Below, piece after piece: positions 45,902-54,480 of a stretch of DNA of 64,000 nucleotides. The DNA is from Bordetella genomosp. 5 (GTDB lineage Bacteria > Pseudomonadota > Gammaproteobacteria > Burkholderiales > Burkholderiaceae_B), in assembly GCF_002261475.1 (NCBI RefSeq), contig NZ_NEVN01000011.1, positions 62,001 through 126,000 on the forward strand, written 5' to 3'. The notes under the pieces are model-generated. The model was not told where the DNA came from. It was given only the letters and a program-made list of their open reading frames with translations, and searched no databases. The translations under genes were made by a program, and so were the position numbers. Every line of letters starts with the position of its first letter. Position 1 is the stretch's first letter.

Positions 45902-47467
45902 ATGCTCAAGTTTGTCCGTACGGCCGCGCTGGCCGGCGCCACGCTCCTGGCCGCCAACGCCGCCACCGCCGAGACCGTCATCAAGGCGGTCATGCATTCG
46001 CCGCTGCGCCTGACCGACCCGCACGCCACCACTGCATACATCACCACGTGGCACGGCTACATGATCTACGACACGTTGCTGGCCACCGATGCCGACAACA
46101 AGATCCAGCCGCAGATGCTCGAGAAATGGGATGTCTCGGGCGACGGCAAGACCTACACGATGACGCTGCGCGACGGCCTCAAGTGGCACGACGGCAAGCC
46201 CGTGACCGCCGATGACTGCGTGGCGTCGATCAAGCGCTGGGCCAACGGCGACGGCATGGGCCGCACCCTGCTCAAGTTCACCGACAAGATCGAAACGGTC
46301 GACGACAAGACCTTTCGCATCGTCATGAAAGAGCCGACCGACCTCGCGCTGCGCGCGCTGTCCAAGCCCACCGGTACGGCGGCCTTCATGATGCCCAAAC
46401 GCGTGGCCGAAGTGCCGATCGGCAAACCGATCACCGACATGACGGGCTCGGGTCCGTTCAAGGTTGCCGACTTCAAACCGGGCGTGAAGACCATCTACGT
46501 GAAGAACGCCGACTACGTGCCGCGCAAAGAGGCCGTGAGCGGTCTGGCCGGCGGCAAGGTCGTCAACGTCGACCGCGTCGAATGGGACGTCATGCCCGAC
46601 GGCCTCACCACCGCCAACGCGCTGCTGGGTGGCGAGATCGATTTCGTGGAGCAGTTCCCCTACGACCTGCTGCCCATGGTCGAGGGCAACCCCGAGCTGA
46701 AGGAAGAATCGCTCAGCCCGGTCGGCTACTTCACGATGTACCGCTTCAACTTCAAGTACCCGCCCTTCAACAACAAGAAGATCCGTCAGGCCGCGATGTA
46801 CGCCATCGGCCAGGAAGACGTGATGAAGGCGCTGGTCGGCAACGACAAATACTGGCAGACCTGCGCTTCGCTGTGGGGCTGCGGCACGCCCTTCACGAGC
46901 GACATCGGCAAGGACATGACCGTGCCGAGCAACATCGAGAAGGCCAAGCAGCTGCTCAAGGAAGCGGGCTACGACAACACGCCCATTCTCGTCATGCACG
47001 CCACCGACGTGGGCACGCTCAGCGCCCAACCCGTGGTGATGGCGCAGGCGTTGCGCAAGGCGGGCTTCAACGTCAACCTCGCCGCGATGGACTGGCAGAG
47101 CGTGGCCACGCGCCGTGCCTCCAAGGCCGCGCCGACCGAGGGCGGCTGGAACATCCACAACACCAACTGGTACGCCACCGACATCATGGATCCGGTGCGC
47201 TCGGCGCCCGCGGCCGCCAACGGTGACAACGCCTGGTTCGGCTGGCCCGACATGCCCCAGATCGAAGCCCTGCGGACCAAGTTCGCACTGACCTCCGATC
47301 CGGCCGAGCAGAAGAAGATTGCCGACGAAGCGCAGAAGATCGGCATCGACGAGGGCCTGTATGTGCCGCTGGGTCAGATGTCCGTACCCACGGTGTATTC
47401 CACGAAGCTCAGCGGTCTGGTGCACGCCCCTGTGTTCGCCTTCTGGAACGTCAAGAAGGCGCCCTGA
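45902..47467 (+). CDS. peptide ABC transporter substrate-binding protein
   Basis: A 521-aa SBP_bac_5 (DppA/OppA-type) periplasmic protein. The signal peptide LKFVRTAALAGATLLAANAA is cut near ATAE. LEKWDVSGDGKTYTMTLRDG is the family signature early in the mature protein. Later segments include TMYRFNFKYPPFNNKKIRQA and FGWPDMPQIEALRTKF. It should bind a small peptide or peptide-like solute for the two permeases downstream. Start ATG 45902 is set by the signal peptide and the AAGGGG ribosome site. Confidence 0.93.
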   Translation: MLKFVRTAALAGATLLAANAATAETVIKAVMHSPLRLTDPHATTAYITTWHGYMIYDTLLATDADNKIQPQMLEKWDVSGDGKTYTMTLRDGLKWHDGKPVTADDCVASIKRWANGDGMGRTLLKFTDKIETVDDKTFRIVMKEPTDLALRALSKPTGTAAFMMPKRVAEVPIGKPITDMTGSGPFKVADFKPGVKTIYVKNADYVPRKEAVSGLAGGKVVNVDRVEWDVMPDGLTTANALLGGEIDFVEQFPYDLLPMVEGNPELKEESLSPVGYFTMYRFNFKYPPFNNKKIRQAAMYAIGQEDVMKALVGNDKYWQTCASLWGCGTPFTSDIGKDMTVPSNIEKAKQLLKEAGYDNTPILVMHATDVGTLSAQPVVMAQALRKAGFNVNLAAMDWQSVATRRASKAAPTEGGWNIHNTNWYATDIMDPVRSAPAAANGDNAWFGWPDMPQIEALRTKFALTSDPAEQKKIADEAQKIGIDEGLYVPLGQMSVPTVYSTKLSGLVHAPVFAFWNVKKAP

Positions 47468-47476
47468 GCGCCGCGA

Positions 47477-47514
47477 GCCGGGCGTCCCTGACGCCCGGCC
47501 TCTAGACGCCCGGC
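47477..47514 (+). promoter_or_regulatory. intercistronic hairpin after the binding-protein gene
   Basis: GCCGGGCGTC and GACGCCCGGC form a perfect 10-bp stem with a 3-nt loop. An identical second GACGCCCGGC follows at 47505-47514, so two alternative pairings exist. Such elements often let binding-protein messages outlast or outnumber permease messages; that role is inferred here. Confidence 0.55.
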
Positions 47515-47590
47515 AGGCCGGCGCCACGCGCGCTGGCCCATGCCGGGCTGGCCCGCCCGCCGGGCCCGCAACACAGCAGGGGGAAAACAT

Positions 47591-48532
47591 ATGCTGTCGT
47601 TTCTTTTGCGTCGTCTGCTCGCCACCATTCCCGTGCTCATCATGGTCGCGGTCGTGGTGTTCGCCATCCTGCGGTTCAGCCCCGGAGACCCGGCCGTCAT
47701 CATGGCCGGCGACGCCGCCACGCCGGAACGCATCACGCAGATCCGCCAGGCCATGGGCCTGGATCAACCGCTCGCGAAGCAGTTCTTCATCTGGGGCGGC
47801 AAGTTGCTCCAGGGCGACATGGGCCAGTCGCTGATGTCGGGCGTGCCCGTCACCAAGCTGATCGCCCAACGCCTCGAGCCTTCGTTGAGCCTGGCCGTGA
47901 TCACGCTGGTCTTCACGCTGCTGGTGGCCATCCCGCTCGGGGTACTGGCCGCGTGGCGCCGCGGCAAATTGCTCGACCGGGCCGTCATGGGCTTCTCGGT
48001 GCTGGGCTTCTCGGTGCCGGTGTTCGTGACGGGCTACGTGCTGATCTGGCTGTTCGCCATCAAGCTGGGCTGGTTCAACGTGCAGGGGTATACGCCGCTG
48101 GCCAAAGGCTTCTGGCCCTACCTGCACCGGCTCGTGCTGCCGGCGCTCGCGCTCTCCACGGTGTATGTGGCGCTGATCGCGCGCATCACCCGCACCAGCG
48201 TGATCGAGGTGATGGGCGAGGACTTCATCCGCACCGCGCGCGCCAAGGGGCTGGGCGAGACCGGCGTGCTGCTGGGCCACGCGCTGCGCAATGCGGCGGT
48301 GCCGATCGCGACCGTGGTCGGGGTGGGCGTGGCGCTGCTCATCAGCGGCGTGGTCGTCACCGAATCCGTGTTCAACATCCCCGGGCTGGGCCGCCTGGTG
48401 GTCGAAGCCGTGCTCGCACGCGACTATCCGGTGATACAGGGGCTGACGCTGTTCTTCGCGTTCGTCTATGTGTTCATCAACCTCGTCGTCGACTGGGCCT
48501 ACACGATCTTCGACCCCCGTATCCGGTATTGA
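47591..48532 (+). CDS. ABC transporter permease (DppB-type)
   Basis: A 313-aa inner-membrane permease with six helices. The N-terminal helix SFLLRRLLATIPVLIMVAVV is typical of DppB/OppB proteins, as is FAILRFSPGDPAVIMAGD. The ATPase-coupling EAA loop is EDFIRTARAKGLGETGVL. Start ATG 47591 follows a GGGGGAAA stretch. It ends 11 nt before the second permease. Confidence 0.94.
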   Translation: MLSFLLRRLLATIPVLIMVAVVVFAILRFSPGDPAVIMAGDAATPERITQIRQAMGLDQPLAKQFFIWGGKLLQGDMGQSLMSGVPVTKLIAQRLEPSLSLAVITLVFTLLVAIPLGVLAAWRRGKLLDRAVMGFSVLGFSVPVFVTGYVLIWLFAIKLGWFNVQGYTPLAKGFWPYLHRLVLPALALSTVYVALIARITRTSVIEVMGEDFIRTARAKGLGETGVLLGHALRNAAVPIATVVGVGVALLISGVVVTESVFNIPGLGRLVVEAVLARDYPVIQGLTLFFAFVYVFINLVVDWAYTIFDPRIRY

Positions 48533-48543
48533 GGACATCGCAA

Positions 48544-49443
48544 ATGCAGACTCCCACCGACGCCCTCGCCGACGGCCCCCTGCCCGGCGAAGGCAGCCCT
48601 AAATCCAGTGCCTGGACCCGCGTACGCCAGGAGCTCAAGAGCTGGCCGGTCCTGCTGGCGCTGATCGTGCTGCTGCTGGTGAGCGCCGGGGCGGTGTTCG
48701 CCCCCTGGCTCGGCACCACCGACCCCACCACGCTCAACCCCGGCGCCCGGCTCAAGCCGCCGTTCGGCGAGTTCCTGTTCGGCAGCGACGCGTTCGGCCG
48801 CGACGTCTGGTCGCGCGTGGTCTACGGCGCGCAGGTCTCGCTGGTGGCGGGCCTGGGCGCCGCGCTCGTGAGCGTGGGCCTGGGTCTCGTGATCGGCCTG
48901 CTGGCCGGCTGGTTCCGCGTGCTCGACGGCTTCATCATGCGCACGATGGACGCCATCATGGCCATCCCGGGCATCCTGCTCGCCATCGCGCTGGTATCGG
49001 TCAGCGGCGCCAGCCTCACCACCGTCTTGATCGCCATCACCATTCCGGAGATCCCGCGGGTGGTGCGGCTGGTGCGCGGACAGATCCTGAGCGTGCGCGG
49101 CGAGCCGTATGTCGAGGCGGCGCTGGCGCTGGGCACGCCGCTGCCCCTGCTGCTGTGGCGCCACATGGTGCCCAGCACGATCGCACCGCTCACCGTGCAG
49201 GGCACCTATGTGTTTGCCTCGGCCATGCTGACCGAAGCCATCCTGAGCTTCCTGGGCGCCGGCATCCCGCCCGAGATCCCCTCGTGGGGCAACATCATGT
49301 CCGAGGGCCGCATGTACTTCCGCATGCTGCCCGGCCTGATCCTGTTTCCCGGCCTGTTCCTGTCGTTGACGGTGCTGTCGGTCAACATCCTCGGCGACGC
49401 GCTGCGCGATGCCCTGGATCCCAAAATGGCCCGCAGGAGCTGA
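48544..49443 (+). CDS. ABC transporter permease (DppC-type)
   Basis: A 299-aa inner-membrane permease with an N-terminal OppC-N helix (VLLALIVLLLVSAGAVFAPW), LFGSDAFGRDVWSRVVYGAQ typical of DppC, and the EAA loop EPYVEAALALGTPLPLLLWR. It pairs with the preceding permease. The ATPase gene starts 4 nt after its stop. Confidence 0.94.
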   Translation: MQTPTDALADGPLPGEGSPKSSAWTRVRQELKSWPVLLALIVLLLVSAGAVFAPWLGTTDPTTLNPGARLKPPFGEFLFGSDAFGRDVWSRVVYGAQVSLVAGLGAALVSVGLGLVIGLLAGWFRVLDGFIMRTMDAIMAIPGILLAIALVSVSGASLTTVLIAITIPEIPRVVRLVRGQILSVRGEPYVEAALALGTPLPLLLWRHMVPSTIAPLTVQGTYVFASAMLTEAILSFLGAGIPPEIPSWGNIMSEGRMYFRMLPGLILFPGLFLSLTVLSVNILGDALRDALDPKMARRS

Positions 49444-49447
49444 CACC

Positions 49448-51115
49448 ATGACCTACACCCCCACTCCCGCCGCCGGCGATACCGGTCATGCCGTGCTGGC
49501 GATCCGCAATCTGAGCGTCGAGGTCGAGGGCGCCGGCAATCGCGTGGTGCGCAACCTCAGCCTCGATGTGAACCCCGGCGAGACCGTCTGCGTCGTCGGC
49601 GAGTCCGGCTCCGGCAAGTCGGTCACGTCGCTGGCCGTGATGGGGCTGCTGCCGCAGGGCATGCTGCGCGTGGCCGGCGGCTCGGCCCGCGTGCTCGGCG
49701 AAGACGTGGTCACGGCCTCGCCCCGCCTGCTGCGCGAATGGCGCGCCACCCGCATGGCGATGGTGTTCCAGGAGCCCATGACCGCGCTCAATCCGGTGCA
49801 TACGGTGGGCAAGCAGGTCGACGAGGTCCTGCGCCTGCATCGCCGCCTATCGGCGGCCGAGCGCCGCGACAAGGTGCTGGAGATGTTCCGTTCGGTACAC
49901 CTGCCCGAGGTGGAGCGCATCTACGACTCCTACCCACATCAGCTGTCGGGCGGACAGCGCCAGCGCATCGTGATCGCGATGGCGCTCATCCTCGAGCCCA
50001 AGCTGCTGATCGCCGACGAGCCGACCACCGCGCTCGACGTCACGACCCAGAAGCAGATTCTGTCGCTCATCAAAGAGTTGCAGCAGAAGCACCAGACCGC
50101 CGTACTGTTCATCACCCACGATTTCGGCGTGGTGGCGGAGATCGCCGACCGCATCGTCGTGATGAACCGCGGCGACCTGATCGAAAGCGGCACGCGCGAC
50201 GACATCCTGGCGCGCCCGCAGCAGACCTATACGCGCCGGCTGGTGTCCTCGGTGCCGAGCCTCGTGCCGAGCCAGCGCAGCGCGCTCGAGGGCGCGCCCG
50301 TGCTGACCGTCAAGGGCCTCGGCCGCACCTACGAGGGCGGCGGCGGCCTGCTGCGGCGAGGCATGCGACAGGTCGTGGCCGCCCAGAACGTCGACCTCAC
50401 GCTGCACAAGGGCGAGATCCTCGGCATCGTGGGCGAATCGGGCTCGGGCAAATCCACCGTGGCGCGCTGCATCGTGCGGCTGATCGAGCCCACCGCGGGC
50501 CAGATGCGGCTGGGCTCGCAGGATATCGCCCAGCTGTCGGGCGCCGCGCTGCGGCCGCTGCGGCAACGCATCCAGATCGTGTTCCAGGACCCCTACCGGT
50601 CGCTCAACCCGCGGCGCACCGTGGGCGAATCCATCATTGAAGGCCTGTTGAACTTCGGCATGGCGCGCGCGCAGGCCGAAGCCAAGGCGGCCGAAACGCT
50701 GAGCGTGGTCGGCCTCGCGCCGGAGGTGATGCGGCGCTATCCGCACCAGTTCTCGGGGGGCCAGCGTCAGCGCATCTGCATCGCCCGCGCCCTGGTCATG
50801 GAACCGGAGGTGCTGGTGGCCGACGAGGCCGTGTCCGCGCTCGATGTCTCGGTGCAGGCCCAGGTGCTCGAGCTGCTCGAACAGGTGCGCGAACGCACCG
50901 GGGTCGGCGTGCTGTTCATCACGCACGACCTGCGCGTGGCGGCCCAGATCTGCGACACGATCGTGGTGATGCAGCGCGGGCTGGTCGTCGAGACCGGTAG
51001 CGCCGAGGCCGTCCTGACGCGGCCGACGCACGCCTATACCCGCGCGCTCATCGATGCCGCGCCCGGCCGCGACTGGGACTTCCAGAATTTCCGTCCGCTG
51101 CAGGCCGCCGCCTGA
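49448..51115 (+). CDS. ABC transporter ATP-binding protein, fused DppD-DppF type
   Basis: A 555-aa protein with two complete nucleotide-binding domains, so one gene replaces the usual dppD and dppF pair. Both Walker A motifs read GESGSGKS (about residues 54 and 339). Signature motifs are QLSGGQRQRIVIAM and FSGGQRQRICIARA. Walker B regions are LLIADEPTTALDVTTQ and VLVADEAVSALDVSVQ. It should energise the peptide permeases upstream. A second M81 peptidase gene starts 67 bp downstream. Confidence 0.95.
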   Translation: MTYTPTPAAGDTGHAVLAIRNLSVEVEGAGNRVVRNLSLDVNPGETVCVVGESGSGKSVTSLAVMGLLPQGMLRVAGGSARVLGEDVVTASPRLLREWRATRMAMVFQEPMTALNPVHTVGKQVDEVLRLHRRLSAAERRDKVLEMFRSVHLPEVERIYDSYPHQLSGGQRQRIVIAMALILEPKLLIADEPTTALDVTTQKQILSLIKELQQKHQTAVLFITHDFGVVAEIADRIVVMNRGDLIESGTRDDILARPQQTYTRRLVSSVPSLVPSQRSALEGAPVLTVKGLGRTYEGGGGLLRRGMRQVVAAQNVDLTLHKGEILGIVGESGSGKSTVARCIVRLIEPTAGQMRLGSQDIAQLSGAALRPLRQRIQIVFQDPYRSLNPRRTVGESIIEGLLNFGMARAQAEAKAAETLSVVGLAPEVMRRYPHQFSGGQRQRICIARALVMEPEVLVADEAVSALDVSVQAQVLELLEQVRERTGVGVLFITHDLRVAAQICDTIVVMQRGLVVETGSAEAVLTRPTHAYTRALIDAAPGRDWDFQNFRPLQAAA

Positions 51116-51182
51116 GGCCGCGAGACGCACGAACGATACGACGCGGCGCCCGGCGCCGCACCCCTCGACAAGGAGCAGCAAA

Positions 51183-52658
51183 ATGCGTTGGCTGTTGGCA
51201 ATGATCAAGCACGAGACGAACACGTTCTCTCCCGTGCCCACGCCGCTCGCGCGGTTCTTTCGCGGCAATCCCGAGATCCTGGCGGGCGAGCGCGCCATCC
51301 GCGCCTATGAAAACACCGACAGCGGCCTGGGCGGCTACATCGAAGTGGCCCGGCGCGAAGGCGCCGGGATGGTGGTGCCGGTGGCGGCCGAGGCCTGGCC
51401 CAGCTCGCCCACCGACACCGGCACCTACGAGACCCTGTGCGCGCTCATCCTCGACGAAGTCAGGAAGGGCGGCTATGACGCCATCCTGCTCGACCTGCAT
51501 GGCGCCATGGTGGCCGAAGGCGTGGAAGACGCCGAAGGCGAGTTGCTGCGCCGGCTGCGCGAGATCGATCCGCATACGCCGGTGGGCGTCACGCTCGACA
51601 TGCACGCCAATATCTACGACGACATCATCCGCAATGCCAACGTCGTGACCGGCTTCCATACCTACCCGCACGTCGACATCCGCGAGAGTGGCGTGCGCGC
51701 GGCCGACACGATCGCGCGCATGCTCAAGGGCGAGATCAAGCCGGTGATGGTCTGGGGCAACAAGCCCATGCTGCCCCACGTCATGTGCCAGGGCACGCAC
51801 GCCGACCCGAACAAATCGCTGCAGGAGCGTTGCCGCCAGATGGAGGCCGACGGAGCGCTCGCGGCCTCGGTGTTCGTGGGATTCCCCCATGCGGATATCC
51901 GCGAGGCGGGGCTGTCGGCGGTGGTGTGCGTGGATGCCAACCGCGCGCAGGCCGAGCAATACCGCGACGAACTGCTCGACACGGCGTGGCGCCACCGCGA
52001 GAAGTGGGTGTTCCACCCGGAGCCGCTCGCGCCCACCATCGCCCGCGCCAAAACCCTGACCGAGGGCCCGGTGATCCTGCTCGACCACTTCGACAACACG
52101 GGCTCGGGCGGCACCATGGACACCACCACCGTGCTGGCGGAGGTGCTGCGCCAGGAGCTCGAGAACGTCGCGTTCTACGCGATCTGCGACCCGCAGGCCG
52201 CCGAAGAAGCAGCCGCGGCCGGCGTGGGCAAGACCATCACGATCAAGCTCGGCGGCAAGCTGCCCATGCCGGCGCTCAAGGTCCAGTCCGAACCGCTCAC
52301 GCTCCAGGCGCGTGTCAAACTGGTATTCGATGGCGTGTACCTCAACCGCGGGCCCATGTACCGCGGCGTGCGCAACGACACCGGCCTTACGGTGGTGCTC
52401 GACACGGGCCGCGTCGAGATCGTGGTGGTGTCGCGCCACCAGGAGCCGTTCGACATCAACTGCCTGCTTTCGGCGGGCATCGACCCGCTGCAGAAGCGGT
52501 ACGTGGTGCTGAAGTCGCGCGTGCACTGGCGTGCCGGGTTTTCCGACATGGCCTCCGAGATTATCGAGTGCACCGGGGTCGGCGTGACCACTTCCGACTA
52601 TGGCCAGCTCGACTTCAAACATGTGCGCCGACCCATATATCCTCTCGATCAGATGTAG
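51183..52658 (+). CDS. M81-family metallopeptidase (MlrC-like), second copy
   Basis: A 491-aa M81 protein. It shares with the first copy HETNTFSP, ILLDLHGAMVAEG, GVTLDMHANIYDDI, TGFHTYPHVDIRESG and DNTGSGGTMDTTTVLAEV. Outside these motifs the two proteins differ considerably, so they are old paralogues rather than a recent duplication and may split different substrates. Start ATG 51183 follows AAGGAGCAGCAAA. It is the last gene of the M81-ABC-M81 operon. Confidence 0.9.
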   Translation: MRWLLAMIKHETNTFSPVPTPLARFFRGNPEILAGERAIRAYENTDSGLGGYIEVARREGAGMVVPVAAEAWPSSPTDTGTYETLCALILDEVRKGGYDAILLDLHGAMVAEGVEDAEGELLRRLREIDPHTPVGVTLDMHANIYDDIIRNANVVTGFHTYPHVDIRESGVRAADTIARMLKGEIKPVMVWGNKPMLPHVMCQGTHADPNKSLQERCRQMEADGALAASVFVGFPHADIREAGLSAVVCVDANRAQAEQYRDELLDTAWRHREKWVFHPEPLAPTIARAKTLTEGPVILLDHFDNTGSGGTMDTTTVLAEVLRQELENVAFYAICDPQAAEEAAAAGVGKTITIKLGGKLPMPALKVQSEPLTLQARVKLVFDGVYLNRGPMYRGVRNDTGLTVVLDTGRVEIVVVSRHQEPFDINCLLSAGIDPLQKRYVVLKSRVHWRAGFSDMASEIIECTGVGVTTSDYGQLDFKHVRRPIYPLDQM

Positions 52659-52685
52659 TTTGTAACGTCTGCGGCCCCACTAGCC

Positions 52686-52697
52686 GCTATACTCGCC
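52686..52697 (+). promoter_or_regulatory. -10 region of the first DUF945 gene (shared motif)
   Basis: GCTATACTCGCC contains TATACT at 52688-52693, 80 nt before the ATG. The identical 12-mer precedes the second DUF945 gene at 54386-54397. No convincing -35 box is present, suggesting activator dependence or an alternative sigma factor. Confidence 0.5.
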
Positions 52698-52773
52698 TCG
52701 GGTTTACCCTTGCTTTCCCGGCCTGCGCGCCGGGAAAGCGCCTTCTGAACTGCACAAAAAAGGTAAGAACAAC

Positions 52774-54231
52774 ATGAAGAAAGGCGTAGCGATCACCGCT
52801 GGCGTGGTCATTGTGGGAGCGGGGCTCTGGCTGGGCGGCACCTGGTACACCGGTCAGCGCATCGAGGCAGAAGCGCCCCAGCGCCTGACCGAGGCCAATG
52901 AGGAGCTCGCGAAGGCGCTCCCTGGCTATAACGTCAAGATCGAACAGCTGAGCTTCGCGCGCAGCTTCTTCGGCAGCGACGCCCGCTACGCCGTCTCGCT
53001 CGCGTCCCCGCCCGAGCTCAAGGAAGACTTCCCGAACGGCCTGCGTTTCGAATTCGACACGCATTTCCAGCACGGCCCCTTCCCGGGCAAGGCGCTGGCA
53101 TCCGGCCATTTCGCGCCCAGCCTCGCGTTCGTGCACAGCGAGCTGGTCAAGACGCCCGACGTCGAAGCCTGGTTCAAGGCCGCCGGCGACAAGACGCCGT
53201 TCTGGGCCGACACGATCGTGGGCTACAGCCGCAACGGCAAGATGCACGCCGAGTTCCTGCCGCTGAACTTCGCCAAGGACGACACCAAGCTGTCTTTCGG
53301 TGGCGCCACGTTCAAGGGTGACTACACCGACTCGAACAAGGGCACCAAGGGCGTGCTGAGCGTCCCGTCGGTCAAGGTCGAAGGTCGCGACGCCAAGTCG
53401 CCCACCGGCGGCATGACCACGGTCCAGGCCGACGATCTCGCCATCTCGGTCGATCTGCGCCAGGGCAACTTCGGCATGCAGACCGGCAACTCCGAGATCA
53501 AGATCAAGAACATCGCGGTGGACAGCGAAGAGGTCAAGTTCACGGTGACCAACACGTCGTACGGCGCCGAGACCACCGAAGACGAGAAGTTCGTCAAGGG
53601 CTCGATCTGGTACCGCACGGAAGCGCTGAAGGCCAACGGCAAGGACATGGGCAGCCAGGATCTGACCATCAAGGTCGACCGCGTCGACGGCAAGGTCCTC
53701 GCCAACGTCACCAAGCTCTACAACGAGATCGTGGCCCAGCAGATGCGCGACGGCGTCCCGCCGGAGGAACTCTCGCAGGCCCAGATTCAGCAGATCGCCG
53801 AAGTCGCGCTGCCGATGCTCGACGCCAACCCCAGCATCGCGATCGAGCCGTTGAAGCTCAAGAACGACAAGGGTGAATCCAGCCTGAGCGCCAAGCTCAC
53901 GCTGGCCCGTCCGGCCGGCACCCAGGTCCCGCCGCTGATGCTGGCTCAACAAGCGATCAAGTCGCTCGACGCCAGCCTGTCGCTGAACCGCCCGATGGCG
54001 ATCCAGCTGGGCACGCAAGTGATGGAACTGCAAGGCATGAGCCCGGAAATGGCTGCCGCGCAAGCCAAGCAACAGATCGAGCAGATGTTCGGCATGGCCG
54101 TGATGATGAACGCCGGCAAGGTCGAGGGCGAAACCCTCACCAGCACGTTCGCGTACGGCGACGGCAAGGTCAACCTGAACGGTCGTGAAATGCCCGCCAG
54201 CTCGCTGCTGGGTGGCCTCATGGCTCAGTAA
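52774..54231 (+). CDS. DUF945 (YdgA-like) family protein
   Basis: A 485-aa protein with one N-terminal membrane anchor (MKKGVAITAGVVIVGAGLWL). A long beta-rich DUF945 domain follows, for example HFQHGPFPGKALASGHFAPS, SFGGATFKGDYTDS and VEGETLTSTFAYGDGKVNLN. YdgA relatives are inner-membrane or periplasmic proteins of unclear biochemical role. It is a tandem paralogue of the next gene: WYTGQRIE, FQHGPFP, SLDASLSLNRPM and FAYGDGKVNLNGRE recur in matching positions. A strong terminator separates the two. Confidence 0.88.
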   Translation: MKKGVAITAGVVIVGAGLWLGGTWYTGQRIEAEAPQRLTEANEELAKALPGYNVKIEQLSFARSFFGSDARYAVSLASPPELKEDFPNGLRFEFDTHFQHGPFPGKALASGHFAPSLAFVHSELVKTPDVEAWFKAAGDKTPFWADTIVGYSRNGKMHAEFLPLNFAKDDTKLSFGGATFKGDYTDSNKGTKGVLSVPSVKVEGRDAKSPTGGMTTVQADDLAISVDLRQGNFGMQTGNSEIKIKNIAVDSEEVKFTVTNTSYGAETTEDEKFVKGSIWYRTEALKANGKDMGSQDLTIKVDRVDGKVLANVTKLYNEIVAQQMRDGVPPEELSQAQIQQIAEVALPMLDANPSIAIEPLKLKNDKGESSLSAKLTLARPAGTQVPPLMLAQQAIKSLDASLSLNRPMAIQLGTQVMELQGMSPEMAAAQAKQQIEQMFGMAVMMNAGKVEGETLTSTFAYGDGKVNLNGREMPASSLLGGLMAQ

Positions 54232-54256
54232 GCACCGGCCTGCTTCGCAAGCCTGA

Positions 54257-54288
54257 AGCGCCTCGCCTCGTGCGAGGCGCTTTTTTTT
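54257..54288 (+). terminator. rho-independent terminator after the first DUF945 gene
   Basis: AGCGCCTCGC and GCGAGGCGCT pair in a 10-bp stem with a 5-nt loop, followed by eight Ts. The second DUF945 gene therefore needs its own promoter. Confidence 0.9.
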
Positions 54289-54385
54289 ATGCGGAATCGG
54301 TGATCGTCGGACACACGGAACGGCCTGCGTGGATGCATTTTGCAATCTACCGTAACGATGTGGCGGAACGGGGGACAGCCTGCTG

Positions 54386-54397
54386 GCTATACTCGCC
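54386..54397 (+). promoter_or_regulatory. -10 region of the second DUF945 gene (shared motif)
   Basis: GCTATACTCGCC, identical to the element before the first DUF945 gene, lies 83 nt before the ATG at 54481. In both cases CGGG follows within 5 bases. It is probably a promoter duplicated along with the gene. Confidence 0.5.
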
Positions 54398-54480
54398 GCG
54401 GGCATGAGCCCCGGGCCGGGGCCCGGCGCGGCAAGACGCCAGGCAGGCGCGGCGCGCATTCACGAAAGAGGCTGCACAGA

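Noticed and set aside
45533-48538. A 1001-codon open frame on the minus strand
   Set aside because: It runs antisense across the M81 gene, the binding protein and the first permease, all with clear motifs. Its composition (His, Arg, Gly, Asp rich without domains) is typical of shadow frames in GC-rich DNA.
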